Source of the DNA: Paenilisteria newyorkensis
GTDB taxonomy: Bacteria; Bacillota; Bacilli; Lactobacillales; Listeriaceae
Assembly: GCF_000766145.1 (NCBI RefSeq)
Contig: NZ_JNFB01000035.1
Span: 1 to 64,000 of the forward strand
Length of the DNA stretch: 64,000 bases
Direction: 5' to 3'
Positions 8,984 through 17,076 of this stretch are shown here, one piece after another. A program made the position numbers and the translations under genes. Position 1 is the first letter of the stretch. Each line of letters starts with the position of its first letter. Below the pieces are notes generated by a model. The model was not told where the DNA came from and did not search any database. It saw only the letters and a program-made list of their open reading frames with translations.

Positions 8984-11392
8984 TTATCGTACTACCGCGT
9001 CAAATTTCGTTTCAAGTGCGGTAACAATCGCTTGGTTGGCTTTCGTCACTTCTTCATCCGTCAATGTGCGTTCTGGATCAAGGAATGTGAGCGTGTAAGC
9101 CATCGATTTTTTATCTGCACCAAGTTTTTCGCCTTCAAAAATATCGAAAAGTTGGATGTTCGTTAACAGTTTGCCTGCCTGTGCTTTGATTTCATTTTCT
9201 AGCGCGGCTTGACTCACTTCTTTGTTCACTAATAAAGCGATATCGCGTGTCATGCTTGGGAACCTCGGAATCGTATGGTACGCCACTGCTTTTTTCGGTG
9301 CCGCTAAAAGTTTTGCCGCATCCAGCTCGAACACGTACGTTTCTTTCAAATCAAGCTCCGCGGCAAGAGACGGATGTATTTGCGCTAAATAACCAAGTTC
9401 TTCGCCGGCTAGTGAAATGCTCGCAGTTCTTCCAGGATGCAAATCTTGTTTTTCTGTTTGCGTCCATTCCAAAGCGGCCTCAAGTCCAAGTTTTGCAACG
9501 ACACCTTCGACCATACCCTTTAATAGGAAGAAGTCGACTTTCTTCTCTTGTTTTTGCCAATCGGTTTCCCGCCAGCTTCCTGTGATAAGTCCAGCTAAAT
9601 GTTCGGTTTCAAGCGGTAAATTATCGCCTTCTGTCGCATAGAAAACCGTACCTAATTCGTATAAAGCGACATTGCTATTTTTACGAGCTACGTTATAGCT
9701 TGCGGCTTTCAGAAGTTGTGGTACGATACTTGTTCGTAAATGGCTGTGCTCCTCACTCATCGGCATGGAAAGCGACACGGCTTTTTCTTCTGAAAGCGCT
9801 AATTTTGTTGCCGCTTGTTCGGTTGTTAAGGAATACGTTAACGCTTGATTCAGCCCAGCGCCTTCCAAATAGCGACGAATCGTTCTTTTAGCGGCTTGTT
9901 CGACTGTCAAATGACCCGCTGAAACGCTGTTCGGCAATGTTGATGGAATTTTATCGTAGCCATAAATACGTGCGACTTCTTCAAAAATATCCGCTTCAAT
10001 CAGAATATCCCAACGGCGCGATGGAACGGTAATCGTTAACGTATCGCCATCTATAGCCAATTCAAACTGTAATTTTGCGAAAATAGCTTGTACTTCTGTC
10101 GGGCTGATTTCGGTTCCTAAAACACGATTAATCCGCGTCAGTGTTGTTTCGATCACGTTATCGGTTTTTGCGCGATTATCAACGGCCGCCAAGCCACCAA
10201 CAAGCGTCCCACCTGCAAGTTCAGCGATTAACGCCGCGCCATGTTGCAACGCTTTTTCCACCTTCCAAGCGTCGCTACCTTTATCATAACGAATACTCGC
10301 TTCGGTTCTCAAATTAAGCTCACGAGACGCACGGCCAACGTAACTACTGCTAAAAATGGCACCTTCTAAGGCAACCGTCGTCGTTGTTTCGATAACCTCA
10401 GACGTTTCGCCACCCATCACGCCTGCAATCGCAATCGGATTCGTCCCGTTTGTAATCACCGCGTGCCCAGCATTCAGCGCTCGTGTTTCGCCGTCAAGCG
10501 TTACAATTTCTTCTCCATCACTAGCAAGACGAACCACAATTTCCTTACTGCCAAGTCGCGCATAGTCAAACGCATGCAACGGCTGACCGTATTTCAAACA
10601 AATATAATTCGTCACGTCAACAACATTGTTATGCGGCCGAATCCCAGCTTTCATCAGCTTCGTTTGCAGCCAAAGTGGTGATTCCCCAACGACAACGTCC
10701 TTAATAACGTGCATCCCGTAAAATGGCGTCGTGTCCGCATCCTGCACGCTCACTTGCACATATTCCGATACATCGCCTTGCGTGTCTACTTCCGGAATCG
10801 CGTCAAAAACAGGTTTTTGATCCACAATCGCGCCAACTTCATACGCCACACCCGTCATACTAAGCGCATCCGCACGGTTCGGCGTAATCGCCATATCCAA
10901 GATTGCATCATCCAAGCCAAGTAGCGCCGTCGCATCCGCGCCAACTTCCACTTCCGCCGGCAATACAAAAATCCCATCAGCCACTGCTTTCGGAATCGTT
11001 TTCCCTTCAAATCCTAACTCTTGTAGCGAGCAAATCATGCCTTCTGACACTTCTCCGCGCAATTTCGCACGCTTGATTTTCATGCCACCTGGTAATTTCG
11101 CACCAACACGAGCGACAATCACTTTTTGGCCAGCAGCAACGTTTGGCGCGCCGCAAATAATTTGAACAGGCTCCGATTCGCCAACATTCACCGTACATTT
11201 ATTTAACGTATCCGCATTCGGATGTTTTTCGCATGTGATGACTTCGCCGACTACGACATTCGAGATTTCAGCGTTCAAATGCTCCACGCCTTCTATTTCA
11301 ATCCCGCCACGCGTAATCCGTTCTCCTAGCTCTTCTGCTGAAACCGCCAGATTTGGAAAATATTCTTTTACCCATTGATATGATACTAACAT
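8984..11392 (-). CDS. pheT: Phenylalanyl-tRNA synthetase beta chain
   Basis: The beta subunit of the alpha2-beta2 enzyme that charges tRNA-Phe. Its 802 residues match the family. The N-terminal tRNA-binding OB domain (about 40-150, with PNADTLNKC) is followed by the B3/B4 editing region, a B5 domain near 410-480, and the C-terminal FDX-ACB anticodon-binding domain (about 705-800, FPSMTRDIALLV). It lies 14 bases downstream of pheS and is read with it under T-box control. Nothing is missing or truncated. Confidence 0.98.
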   Translation of the reverse strand: MLVSYQWVKEYFPNLAVSAEELGERITRGGIEIEGVEHLNAEISNVVVGEVITCEKHPNADTLNKCTVNVGESEPVQIICGAPNVAAGQKVIVARVGAKLPGGMKIKRAKLRGEVSEGMICSLQELGFEGKTIPKAVADGIFVLPAEVEVGADATALLGLDDAILDMAITPNRADALSMTGVAYEVGAIVDQKPVFDAIPEVDTQGDVSEYVQVSVQDADTTPFYGMHVIKDVVVGESPLWLQTKLMKAGIRPHNNVVDVTNYICLKYGQPLHAFDYARLGSKEIVVRLASDGEEIVTLDGETRALNAGHAVITNGTNPIAIAGVMGGETSEVIETTTTVALEGAIFSSSYVGRASRELNLRTEASIRYDKGSDAWKVEKALQHGAALIAELAGGTLVGGLAAVDNRAKTDNVIETTLTRINRVLGTEISPTEVQAIFAKLQFELAIDGDTLTITVPSRRWDILIEADIFEEVARIYGYDKIPSTLPNSVSAGHLTVEQAAKRTIRRYLEGAGLNQALTYSLTTEQAATKLALSEEKAVSLSMPMSEEHSHLRTSIVPQLLKAASYNVARKNSNVALYELGTVFYATEGDNLPLETEHLAGLITGSWRETDWQKQEKKVDFFLLKGMVEGVVAKLGLEAALEWTQTEKQDLHPGRTASISLAGEELGYLAQIHPSLAAELDLKETYVFELDAAKLLAAPKKAVAYHTIPRFPSMTRDIALLVNKEVSQAALENEIKAQAGKLLTNIQLFDIFEGEKLGADKKSMAYTLTFLDPERTLTDEEVTKANQAIVTALETKFDAVVR

Positions 11393-11406
11393 GCCTCTTC
11401 GCCCCC

Positions 11407-12447
11407 TTATTCTTTCACCGAAAATTGTTTTGTAAACCGCAAATCGTTTGTGTACAGGTGACGAATATCATCCACCGCATATTTCAACATCGCGACACGC
11501 TCTGGACCCATTCCAAATGCAAAACCGCTATATTTTTTCGAGTCGATTCCTGACATTTCAAGCACATTCGGATGCACCATGCCAGAACCAAGAATTTCAA
11601 TCCAACCAGTGCCTTTACACACGCGACACCCTTCACCGCCACATTTGAAACACGAAATATCCATCTCAACAGAAGGCTCCGTGAACGGGAAGAAACTTGG
11701 ACGCAATCTCACATCGCGCTCTTCGCCAAACATTTTCTTCGCAAGCACCGTCAGCGTTCCTTTTAAGTCGGCTAGCGTAATATTTTCGTCCACAACCAAG
11801 CCCTCAATTTGCGTAAACTGATGGGAATGCGTCGCGTCATCGTTATCGCGGCGATACACTTTACCCGGACAAATGATTTTAATCGGGCCATTCGCAAAAT
11901 CATGTTGCTCCATCACGCGCGCCTGTACAGGAGACGTTTGTGTACGCAATAACGTATTTTCCGTAATGTAAAAACTATCTTGCATATCGCGCGCTGGGTG
12001 ATCTTTCGGCAAATTCAATGCCTCGAAATTGTAATAATCCTTCTCCACTTCCGGCCCCTCAGCAATCGTGTAGCCCATTCCGATAAACAAGTCCTCAATC
12101 TCTTCAATAACTTGCGTCAATAAATGCGCCGTGCCTTCTTTTACAGTCGTTCCAGGAAGCGTTACATCAATCGTTTCATTCGCAAGCTGCTTCTTGATTT
12201 CCGCTGCGCCCAATTCCTCTTGCTTCTCTTGAATCGCGCTCGTTAATTGCTCACGAACTTCATTCGCGACGGCCCCCACTTTCGGACGTTCCTCTGCAGA
12301 CAATTTGCCCATCTGCTTCATAATTTCCGTCATCGGTCCCTTTTTACCTAGATACTTCACACGTAAATCGTTCAACGTCTCTAAACTTTCCACAGCCGCA
12401 ATTTCCTTCACAGCCTCTTGTTTCAATTGCTCCAACTGATCTAACAC
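11407..12447 (-). CDS. pheS: Phenylalanyl-tRNA synthetase alpha chain
   Basis: The 346-residue catalytic alpha subunit. The N-terminal coiled coil (residues 1-90) binds tRNA. The class II core follows, with a motif-2-like region ([12 protein letters not shown], near 170) and motif 3 ([14 protein letters not shown], near 310) present. A CxxC-type pair lies in [11 protein letters not shown] (near 265), seen in many Firmicute PheS proteins. The start is GTG at 12447, with AAGGAG 8 bases upstream; no ATG is available there. It is the first gene after the Phe T-box leader. Confidence 0.98.
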   Translation of the reverse strand: MLDQLEQLKQEAVKEIAAVESLETLNDLRVKYLGKKGPMTEIMKQMGKLSAEERPKVGAVANEVREQLTSAIQEKQEELGAAEIKKQLANETIDVTLPGTTVKEGTAHLLTQVIEEIEDLFIGMGYTIAEGPEVEKDYYNFEALNLPKDHPARDMQDSFYITENTLLRTQTSPVQARVMEQHDFANGPIKIICPGKVYRRDNDDATHSHQFTQIEGLVVDENITLADLKGTLTVLAKKMFGEERDVRLRPSFFPFTEPSVEMDISCFKCGGEGCRVCKGTGWIEILGSGMVHPNVLEMSGIDSKKYSGFAFGMGPERVAMLKYAVDDIRHLYTNDLRFTKQFSVKE

Positions 12448-12475
12448 ACTACTTCACTCCTTATTTTTAGCCAAA

Positions 12476-12745
12476 ATAAAAAACCTTATCCACAAAGGGA
12501 CGAGGTTATAATCACGCGGTACCACCCTAATAGACAGCCCAAAAAGCCATCCACTTCATTAAAATAACGGCTTCACACCGATCTGTCTTTCATTTTCAAA
12601 AATCCCGACAGCGACTCCAGAGCTGAAATGTTCGCACATACGTATCACATGAGGTTATTTGCAGTCTAAGATAACCTCTCCCTAAAAATGAATCCGTAAA
12701 GCTACTTGTCTCCTTCAACGTCTTTAAGTATATTTAGTTGATACG
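12476..12745 (-). promoter_or_regulatory. T-box leader of pheST
   Basis: The conserved T-box AGGGTGGTACCGCG (12515-12528 in complement) lies upstream of pheS. It would pair with the CCA end of uncharged tRNA-Phe. After it comes a terminator hairpin, AACCT/AGGTT with a TTTTTT tract (about 12476-12507). An upstream stem region holds a candidate Phe specifier TTC at 12625-12627. When tRNA-Phe is uncharged, the antiterminator should form and pheST be read. The specifier assignment is by position only. Confidence 0.92.
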
Positions 12746-12749
12746 TCTC

Positions 12750-12778
12750 ATTATAGTATGTTTGGTTGGAATTATCAA
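12750..12778 (-). promoter_or_regulatory. Promoter of the pheST T-box transcript
   Basis: A -35 TTGATA (12773-12778 in complement) and a perfect -10 TATAAT (12750-12755), separated by 17 bases, lie just upstream of the T-box leader. Confidence 0.85.
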
Positions 12779-12788
12779 GGTAAAAAAG

Positions 12789-12818
12789 AAATATGGCGCA
12801 TAAACATTGTTATGCGCC
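12789..12818 (-). terminator. Terminator-like hairpin downstream of the HxlR gene
   Basis: A perfect 9-bp stem, GGCGCATAA (12795-12803)/TTATGCGCC (12810-12818), is followed on the minus strand by a T-rich stretch. It would end a transcript coming from the HxlR gene through the repeat at 12826-12906. Confidence 0.6.
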
Positions 12819-12825
12819 TTCGAAT

Positions 12826-12906
12826 CTAGCTCCAAAAGCCAACCCCTCGAAATTTTCGTGGCCTCCATAAAAGTCAAAAGCGGACTTTTACTGCGCCTCC
12901 TAACAA
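12826..12906 (+). repeat. Dispersed repeat module A, copy 1
   Basis: A copy of repeat module A. It shares the CTCGAAATTTTCGTGG block, then a hairpin AAAAGTC/GACTTTT and a CTGCGCC tail, with copies at 51358, 51643, 51763, 54283 and 54567. It is the only recognisable repeat in the gap between the pheST promoter and the HxlR gene. Confidence 0.75.
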
Positions 12907-13002
12907 ATAAAAGGTTGGTAGTCTCGCAATGCTCCACTGCCTATTGATTCACTAAATCAAACCAAACAACGGCTTGAAAGTTCATCAACATAGCGGGCTT
13001 CC

Positions 13003-13329
13003 TCAGCTTTTCAATTCAATCCAGTCTTCCGCCCACTCCTGAACTTGAATCATCACTTTCTCCAGGCCTTTACCTTTTTCAGTCAGTACATATTCAATGC
13101 GAACAGGTGTCTCTGGGTACACATGGCGCACGACGATTCCGGATTCTTCTAACTCTTTTAAGCGCTCTGCAAGGACACGATCACTCATTTGCGTAATCTC
13201 GCCTGCAATTTCCTTAAAGCGTTTCGGTCCATCCAACAAGACATTAATAATCAGACCAGTCCAACGCTTACCAAGTAGCGAAAAGGCATTCTCGAACTTC
13301 GGACACATTGTATGCGTTTCTTCTTTCAT
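13003..13329 (-). CDS. HxlR-family regulator, YodB-like
   Basis: A winged-helix regulator of about 108 residues. The segment MCPKFENAFSLLGKRWTGLII, with a single cysteine near residue 8, closely resembles YodB of Bacillus subtilis. There the N-terminal Cys6 senses quinones and diamide. The recognition helix region (MSDRVLAERLKELEESGIV) and wing (PETPVRIEYVLTEKG) are intact. ATG 13329 is chosen because AGAGGTGAG lies just upstream and the promoter sits just beyond it; the reading frame extends further to 13392. It is divergent from an unknown gene at 13505, with an inverted repeat between them. It probably represses itself and/or that neighbour under electrophile control. Confidence 0.85.
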   Translation of the reverse strand: MKEETHTMCPKFENAFSLLGKRWTGLIINVLLDGPKRFKEIAGEITQMSDRVLAERLKELEESGIVVRHVYPETPVRIEYVLTEKGKGLEKVMIQVQEWAEDWIELKS

Positions 13330-13348
13330 TGTTCTCACCTCTAAAATT

Positions 13349-13377
13349 ATTATACCATATTCGGAGCTAGAAAGTAA
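13349..13377 (-). promoter_or_regulatory. Promoter of the HxlR gene
   Basis: -35 TTACTT (13372-13377 in complement), a 17-base spacer ending in TGG, and -10 TATAAT (13349-13354), i.e. an extended -10. The element lies about 20-50 bases upstream of the chosen start. Confidence 0.75.
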
Positions 13378-13394
13378 CTCATTTAAACTCACTA

Positions 13395-13411
13395 GCTTAC
13401 AATTAATAAGC
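13395..13411. promoter_or_regulatory. Candidate HxlR operator (inverted repeat)
   Basis: GCTTA-N7-TAAGC lies between the two divergent promoters, 18 bases beyond the -35 of the HxlR gene and just before the -35 of the opposite gene. A further TAAGC half-site lies at 13464-13468. Symmetry and position suit a dimeric repressor; the assignment is an inference. Confidence 0.5.
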
Positions 13412-13422
13412 GATTAGATACA

Positions 13423-13451
13423 TTGAAAAATACCTTATTTAAGCGTAAAAT
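13423..13451 (+). promoter_or_regulatory. Promoter of the 13505 gene
   Basis: -35 TTGAAA (13423-13428) and -10 TAAAAT (13446-13451) are separated by 17 bases, with the start codon about 50 bases downstream. Confidence 0.7.
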
Positions 13452-13504
13452 AGAGGTATCAGATAAGCTAGCGCAGGAAAACGTCATTGGAGGGATCACA
13501 AATC

Positions 13505-13849
13505 ATGACTCAATCCAGGTATGTTGTAAAAAGTAGCGTAGCCGAAACGATGGATTTAATTAAATTATCCCAATCAGCGAACGATCTTAGCTTTGAAGAA
13601 CTGCGCCAATTCGGTGAGTTCCATCAAGGGATGCTAACCTATGACCAGACATCTTTGCGTCCAGGTAATCATACCGCTTTATTCATCGTCGTGCATGATT
13701 TTAACCACGTCACCGAAGTCACGATGATTACGACAGGTGGTTCTGGTACCCTATTTAACATTGATTGGAGTACCGCAAAAGGAATTATGGGCGGTGTCAA
13801 ATCCGCTTTGAAACCCGTGCTTATTAAAGAAGTGAAGATGCGCGACTAG
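13505..13849 (+). CDS. Conserved hypothetical protein divergent from the HxlR regulator
   Basis: A soluble protein of 114 residues with alternating beta and alpha segments and no signal peptide, cysteine or recognisable catalytic motif. I do not recognise the family. ATG 13505 is chosen because TGGAGGGATC lies about 10 bases upstream; an in-frame TTG at 13487 overlaps that site. It has its own promoter, a strong terminator after it, and a divergently oriented YodB-like regulator. That makes it the likely target of the regulator and possibly part of an electrophile or thiol-stress response. The function is not inferred further. Confidence 0.65.
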   Translation: MTQSRYVVKSSVAETMDLIKLSQSANDLSFEELRQFGEFHQGMLTYDQTSLRPGNHTALFIVVHDFNHVTEVTMITTGGSGTLFNIDWSTAKGIMGGVKSALKPVLIKEVKMRD

Positions 13850-13851
13850 AC

Positions 13852-13892
13852 AAAAACAGTACGAACCTGATTTTTAGGTTCGTACTGTTTTT
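13852..13892. terminator. Bidirectional terminator
   Basis: A 17-base near-perfect stem, with arms at 13852-13868 and 13876-13892, flanked by A5 and T5 runs. It serves the 13505 gene on the plus strand and the nucleotidyltransferase gene on the minus strand. Confidence 0.9.
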
Positions 13893-13893
13893 C

Positions 13894-14436
13894 TTATTTC
13901 TCAATAATAGACACTCTATCTATATGATTCAATTTTAGGTAAGAATCAATATTATAAAAATTGTAATCCCTATTTTTAGGGTTCAATACAAACGCTTTAT
14001 AGTCATCTATCATTTCCAGTAATTCGATTATATTACAATGCTTTAAAATTCCAGTCTTCTGCAAGTCTTCCTCATCTTTGACACGAGTACTAAATAGTTT
14101 AGTCAAAGCAAAATATTCAATCGTAGGGATATAGACTGTGAGATTAGAAAAACGTAAGACATCCGCAAATTCTATTTCTTCTTTGGGCGGAATTTCCACA
14201 ACAGTAACCTCATCAATTGAAAATTGGTCTAGCACCTTTCTAAAGCTGTTAGCATCTTCCACTTCCCGTATCATAATATCTATATCAAAAGTTTCTCGAA
14301 ATTCATCTTGCAAAAGATATTTCCCTAATAAACCGCCTATTAAAATAACGCCCGCACGGACGTTATTTTTAACCATTTCTTTATTCACTTCTTCCAGCAA
14401 AGTCTGTAAATATCTATTGGGGCTATTTATCATCAT
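13894..14436 (-). CDS. Nucleotidyltransferase-like protein
   Basis: A 180-residue protein with the minimal nucleotidyltransferase signature. GG in VILIGGLLG (near residue 34) is followed about 15 residues later by the acidic pair D-I-D (near 52). A third acidic position in the downstream beta strand is plausible but not certain. This fold includes antitoxin/toxin enzymes (AbiEii, MenT), drug adenylyltransferases and uncharacterised DUF6036-type proteins. It overlaps the upstream 88-residue gene by 4 bases (ATGA), so both are made together. The pair could be a toxin-antitoxin or abortive-infection cassette, but the sequence does not prove it. Confidence 0.6.
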   Translation of the reverse strand: MMINSPNRYLQTLLEEVNKEMVKNNVRAGVILIGGLLGKYLLQDEFRETFDIDIMIREVEDANSFRKVLDQFSIDEVTVVEIPPKEEIEFADVLRFSNLTVYIPTIEYFALTKLFSTRVKDEEDLQKTGILKHCNIIELLEMIDDYKAFVLNPKNRDYNFYNIDSYLKLNHIDRVSIIEK

Positions 14437-14699
14437 ACTGTCAGCTCTTCTTTTGCAACTTTATAAAGTGCATCGTTCTGAACAAGCATATTTAAGTGAT
14501 TGATATATTTGTTCAGCCAATCTTCATCCCGATCCTGCTTATTTACAGTCAATAATTTACTCGGATGTAGTAAGAGCTTGCGTAAAACCTGCACTTGCTC
14601 GCGATATCTCTCCGTATTTTGAGATCCACTTCTTTGTAGATATTTCACCTGCCTATACTGAATAACCAATTTCCGATATGGGTAAACAAATCTGCTCAT
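14433..14699 (-). CDS. Small basic protein upstream of the nucleotidyltransferase
   Basis: An 88-residue, arginine/lysine-rich, mostly helical protein, e.g. YRKLVIQYRQVKYLQ near the start and YREQVQVLRKLLLH mid-protein. There is no signal peptide or known motif. It ends in the ATGA overlap that starts the nucleotidyltransferase gene. A small partner translated ahead of a nucleotidyltransferase is typical of two-component toxin-antitoxin operons, but I do not recognise this family. AAAGGAGTGA precedes the ATG at 14699. Confidence 0.6.
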   Translation of the reverse strand: MSRFVYPYRKLVIQYRQVKYLQRSGSQNTERYREQVQVLRKLLLHPSKLLTVNKQDRDEDWLNKYINHLNMLVQNDALYKVAKEELTV

Positions 14700-14780
14700 A
14701 TCAAATCACTCCTTTCTGCATTATTCTTATTAGTTTCATTATAACACGGTTTAAACAGAACTCGCAATCCAGATAACGGC

Positions 14781-15539
14781 CTACTTCCTCAACCCATACA
14801 TCAAAATCCCCGCCGCTACCGCAACGTTCAGCGATTCGCTGGCACCGTATATCGGTATGTACACCTTATGCGTTAGTCGTGTTTGGAGTTCTGTCTGGAT
14901 ACCGTTTCCTTCATTACCAACCATCAAGGCTAATGTTTCGCGCGGCTCCACGTCTTGTAATTTTGTCGCGGTATCGTCTAAAACAGCTCCAAAAATTGGC
15001 ACGCCTTCTTCTTCCAAGCGCTCAATCCAATTTAACAAATTCGCTTGCAAAACTGGAATATGGAAATGGCTTCCTTGTGTCGATCGAATCACTTTTGGAT
15101 TGTATAAATCCGCGCTTCCACGACCGAGAACAACGGCGTCATATCCAGCGGCATCGGCTGTACGAATCAAAGTTCCAACATTTCCTGGATCCTGCACGCC
15201 ATCTAGCAACAAGAATTTCTTACCGAACAGCATCATGATTTCCGGATCTTCCATTTTCACAACGGCGAATATTCCTTGATCGGTGATGGTTTCACTTATG
15301 CTTGTCGCCACTTCTTTATTCACATAAAACATAGGGATATTCGTGATATTCCATTCTTCCGGTATCTTCACATCTGGGGCTACAATCAGCTCGGTTACTA
15401 AGCCGTCTTGGCGCAACGCCTCTTCCACAAGATGAAAGCCTTCTACCAGATAGGAAAACTCTTGTTGTCTCCCTTTTTTCGTTTGCAATTTACGCCAATT
15501 TTTGACGCGGTCGTTTTTCGTTGATTTGATCATTTCCAC
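14781..15539 (-). CDS. TrmH/SpoU-family RNA 2'-O-methyltransferase (YsgA-like)
   Basis: A 252-residue SPOUT methyltransferase. An N-terminal substrate-binding domain (1-100) precedes the trefoil-knot catalytic domain. The family motifs are visible: an N-P-G-N-V-G-T-L-I-R-T-A-D-A type motif 1 (near 122), MVGNEGNGI (motif 2, near 208) and the knot region IPIYGASESLNVAVAAGIL (near 228). It is related to RlmB and Bacillus YsgA, which lies next to pheST as it does here. It likely methylates 23S rRNA; the exact site is not inferable. The start is probably GTG at 15539. Confidence 0.88.
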   Translation of the reverse strand: MEMIKSTKNDRVKNWRKLQTKKGRQQEFSYLVEGFHLVEEALRQDGLVTELIVAPDVKIPEEWNITNIPMFYVNKEVATSISETITDQGIFAVVKMEDPEIMMLFGKKFLLLDGVQDPGNVGTLIRTADAAGYDAVVLGRGSADLYNPKVIRSTQGSHFHIPVLQANLLNWIERLEEEGVPIFGAVLDDTATKLQDVEPRETLALMVGNEGNGIQTELQTRLTHKVYIPIYGASESLNVAVAAGILMYGLRK

Positions 15540-15613
15540 GATTCATCACGCTCCCATTCCTATCTATTATAGCATAATAATGCATAACTATTCGTGAAAA
15601 GCTTATTTTCAGG

Positions 15614-15643
15614 TTGTTTTCTTCTACGCAAAACTGGTATAAT
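15614..15643 (+). promoter_or_regulatory. Promoter of the NSS transporter gene
   Basis: -35 TTGTTT (15614-15619), an 18-base spacer ending in TGG, and a perfect -10 TATAAT (15638-15643). The extended -10 lies about 40 bases upstream of the chosen start, which rules out the start at 15614 of the longest frame. Confidence 0.8.
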
Positions 15644-15685
15644 ACGTTAAAGATGAAACGCACTAAAGGGGAGATTAAAAGTATT

Positions 15686-17032
15686 ATGCAAACAAATCGG
15701 GAACAATGGACATCAAAATTAGGATTTATTTTAGCATCTGCAGGCTCTGCAATCGGATTGGGAGCTCTCTGGAAAATGCCTTACGTGACAGCAAATGCGG
15801 GCGGTGGCGCTTTCTTTCTTATTTTCGCTATCTTCACGATATTTATCGGCTTGCCCGTGTTACTTGGCGAATTTGTTATCGGTCGAAACACGCAGAGCGG
15901 AACCATTGCGGCCTATCGAAAATTAGCACCTAACACAAAATGGGATTGGACGGGGCGCATCGGTGTTCTCACGTGCTTCTTTATTCTTGCTTTTTATTGT
16001 GTGGTTGGTGGTTGGGCGATACTTTACATATGGAAAGCCGCGACCGGAGCACTTCATGGACTGTCTGTGGATGCTTTGACCGAGCTATTTGTAACGACTT
16101 CCAATGATCCACTACAGGTTATTTTGGCAACGGTCATATTCATTGCGATTAACTATTTCGTACTGCTAAAAGGGATTACGGCTGGGATTGAGCGCGCGAA
16201 TCGTTGGATGATGCCTGCCTTATTTCTATTTTTGCTCATATTGATTGTGTACGCATTGACCTTGCCGAACGCGATGGATGGTGTCTCTTACTTTTTACAG
16301 CCGAAGTTTGAGGATTTGTCTTCCGATGGGATTTTGCAGGCGCTTGGACAGAGCTTCTTTTCGCTGGCAGTCGGCGTTGGTGGGATGATCACGTATGCTT
16401 CCTACTTAAAACGCGATGTATTCTTGCCGAGTAGCGCGCTGACGATTGCCTTGATGAACTTGCTCGTTTCTTTATTCGCTGGACTTGCGATATTTCCAGC
16501 TGCTTTCTCATTCAGAATCGAGCCACAAGCAGGACCTGGACTCTTATTTATCGTCTTACCAGCGATTTTCAACCAAGTCCCGTTCGGCATTGTGCTCCTA
16601 CTATTATTCTTAGTTTTATTCCTATTCGCGGCACTGACATCCAGCTTCAACTTGTTCGAAGTGCCAGTCACAGCCTTCCTCGAAAAACGACCAGAAGCCA
16701 GAAAACGCGTACTTCTCATCGTTGTTGCGATTGTAACGTTGCTTGCTGTCCCAACGTCACTAAGTACTGGCGTTCTAGCCGACGTCACACTTTTCGGGAA
16801 AAATTTATTCGGTATTGCGGACTATCTTGCATCGAATATCTTACTCCCAATTGGCGCTTTCTTAATCGCTATCTTTGTCGGATTTCGGATGCCACGCCAA
16901 GTTTTACTGGATGAAATTACATCAGGCGGAGCGTTTCGATTCAAACTTTTCGCGGCTTGGTTATTGATTTTAAAATATGTATGCCCTATCGCGATTTTCC
17001 TTGTATTCTTACAGCAGTTAGGTATCCTATAA
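15686..17032 (+). CDS. NSS-family sodium-dependent transporter
   Basis: A 448-residue polytopic membrane protein with 11-12 predicted helices. The TM1 motif GSAIGLGALWKMPYVTANAGGG is the sodium/substrate-binding signature of the neurotransmitter:sodium symporter family (LeuT, MhsT). A second conserved stretch, SFFSLAVGVGGMITYASYL, corresponds to TM6. Bacterial members carry amino acids with Na+; substrate cannot be assigned. ATG 15686 is chosen because AAAGGGGAG lies upstream and the promoter overlaps the longer frame. It is a single-gene unit ending in a strong terminator. Confidence 0.93.
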   Translation: MQTNREQWTSKLGFILASAGSAIGLGALWKMPYVTANAGGGAFFLIFAIFTIFIGLPVLLGEFVIGRNTQSGTIAAYRKLAPNTKWDWTGRIGVLTCFFILAFYCVVGGWAILYIWKAATGALHGLSVDALTELFVTTSNDPLQVILATVIFIAINYFVLLKGITAGIERANRWMMPALFLFLLILIVYALTLPNAMDGVSYFLQPKFEDLSSDGILQALGQSFFSLAVGVGGMITYASYLKRDVFLPSSALTIALMNLLVSLFAGLAIFPAAFSFRIEPQAGPGLLFIVLPAIFNQVPFGIVLLLLFLVLFLFAALTSSFNLFEVPVTAFLEKRPEARKRVLLIVVAIVTLLAVPTSLSTGVLADVTLFGKNLFGIADYLASNILLPIGAFLIAIFVGFRMPRQVLLDEITSGGAFRFKLFAAWLLILKYVCPIAIFLVFLQQLGIL

Positions 17033-17036
17033 ACGC

Positions 17037-17073
17037 AAAAACGATGATGCGCAATCTTGGCATCATCGTTTTT
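17037..17073. terminator. Bidirectional terminator
   Basis: Stem of 14 bases (AAAAACGATGATGC with GCATCATCGTTTTT) between the convergent NSS transporter and Rossmann-fold genes. Confidence 0.9.
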
Positions 17074-17076
17074 CTA

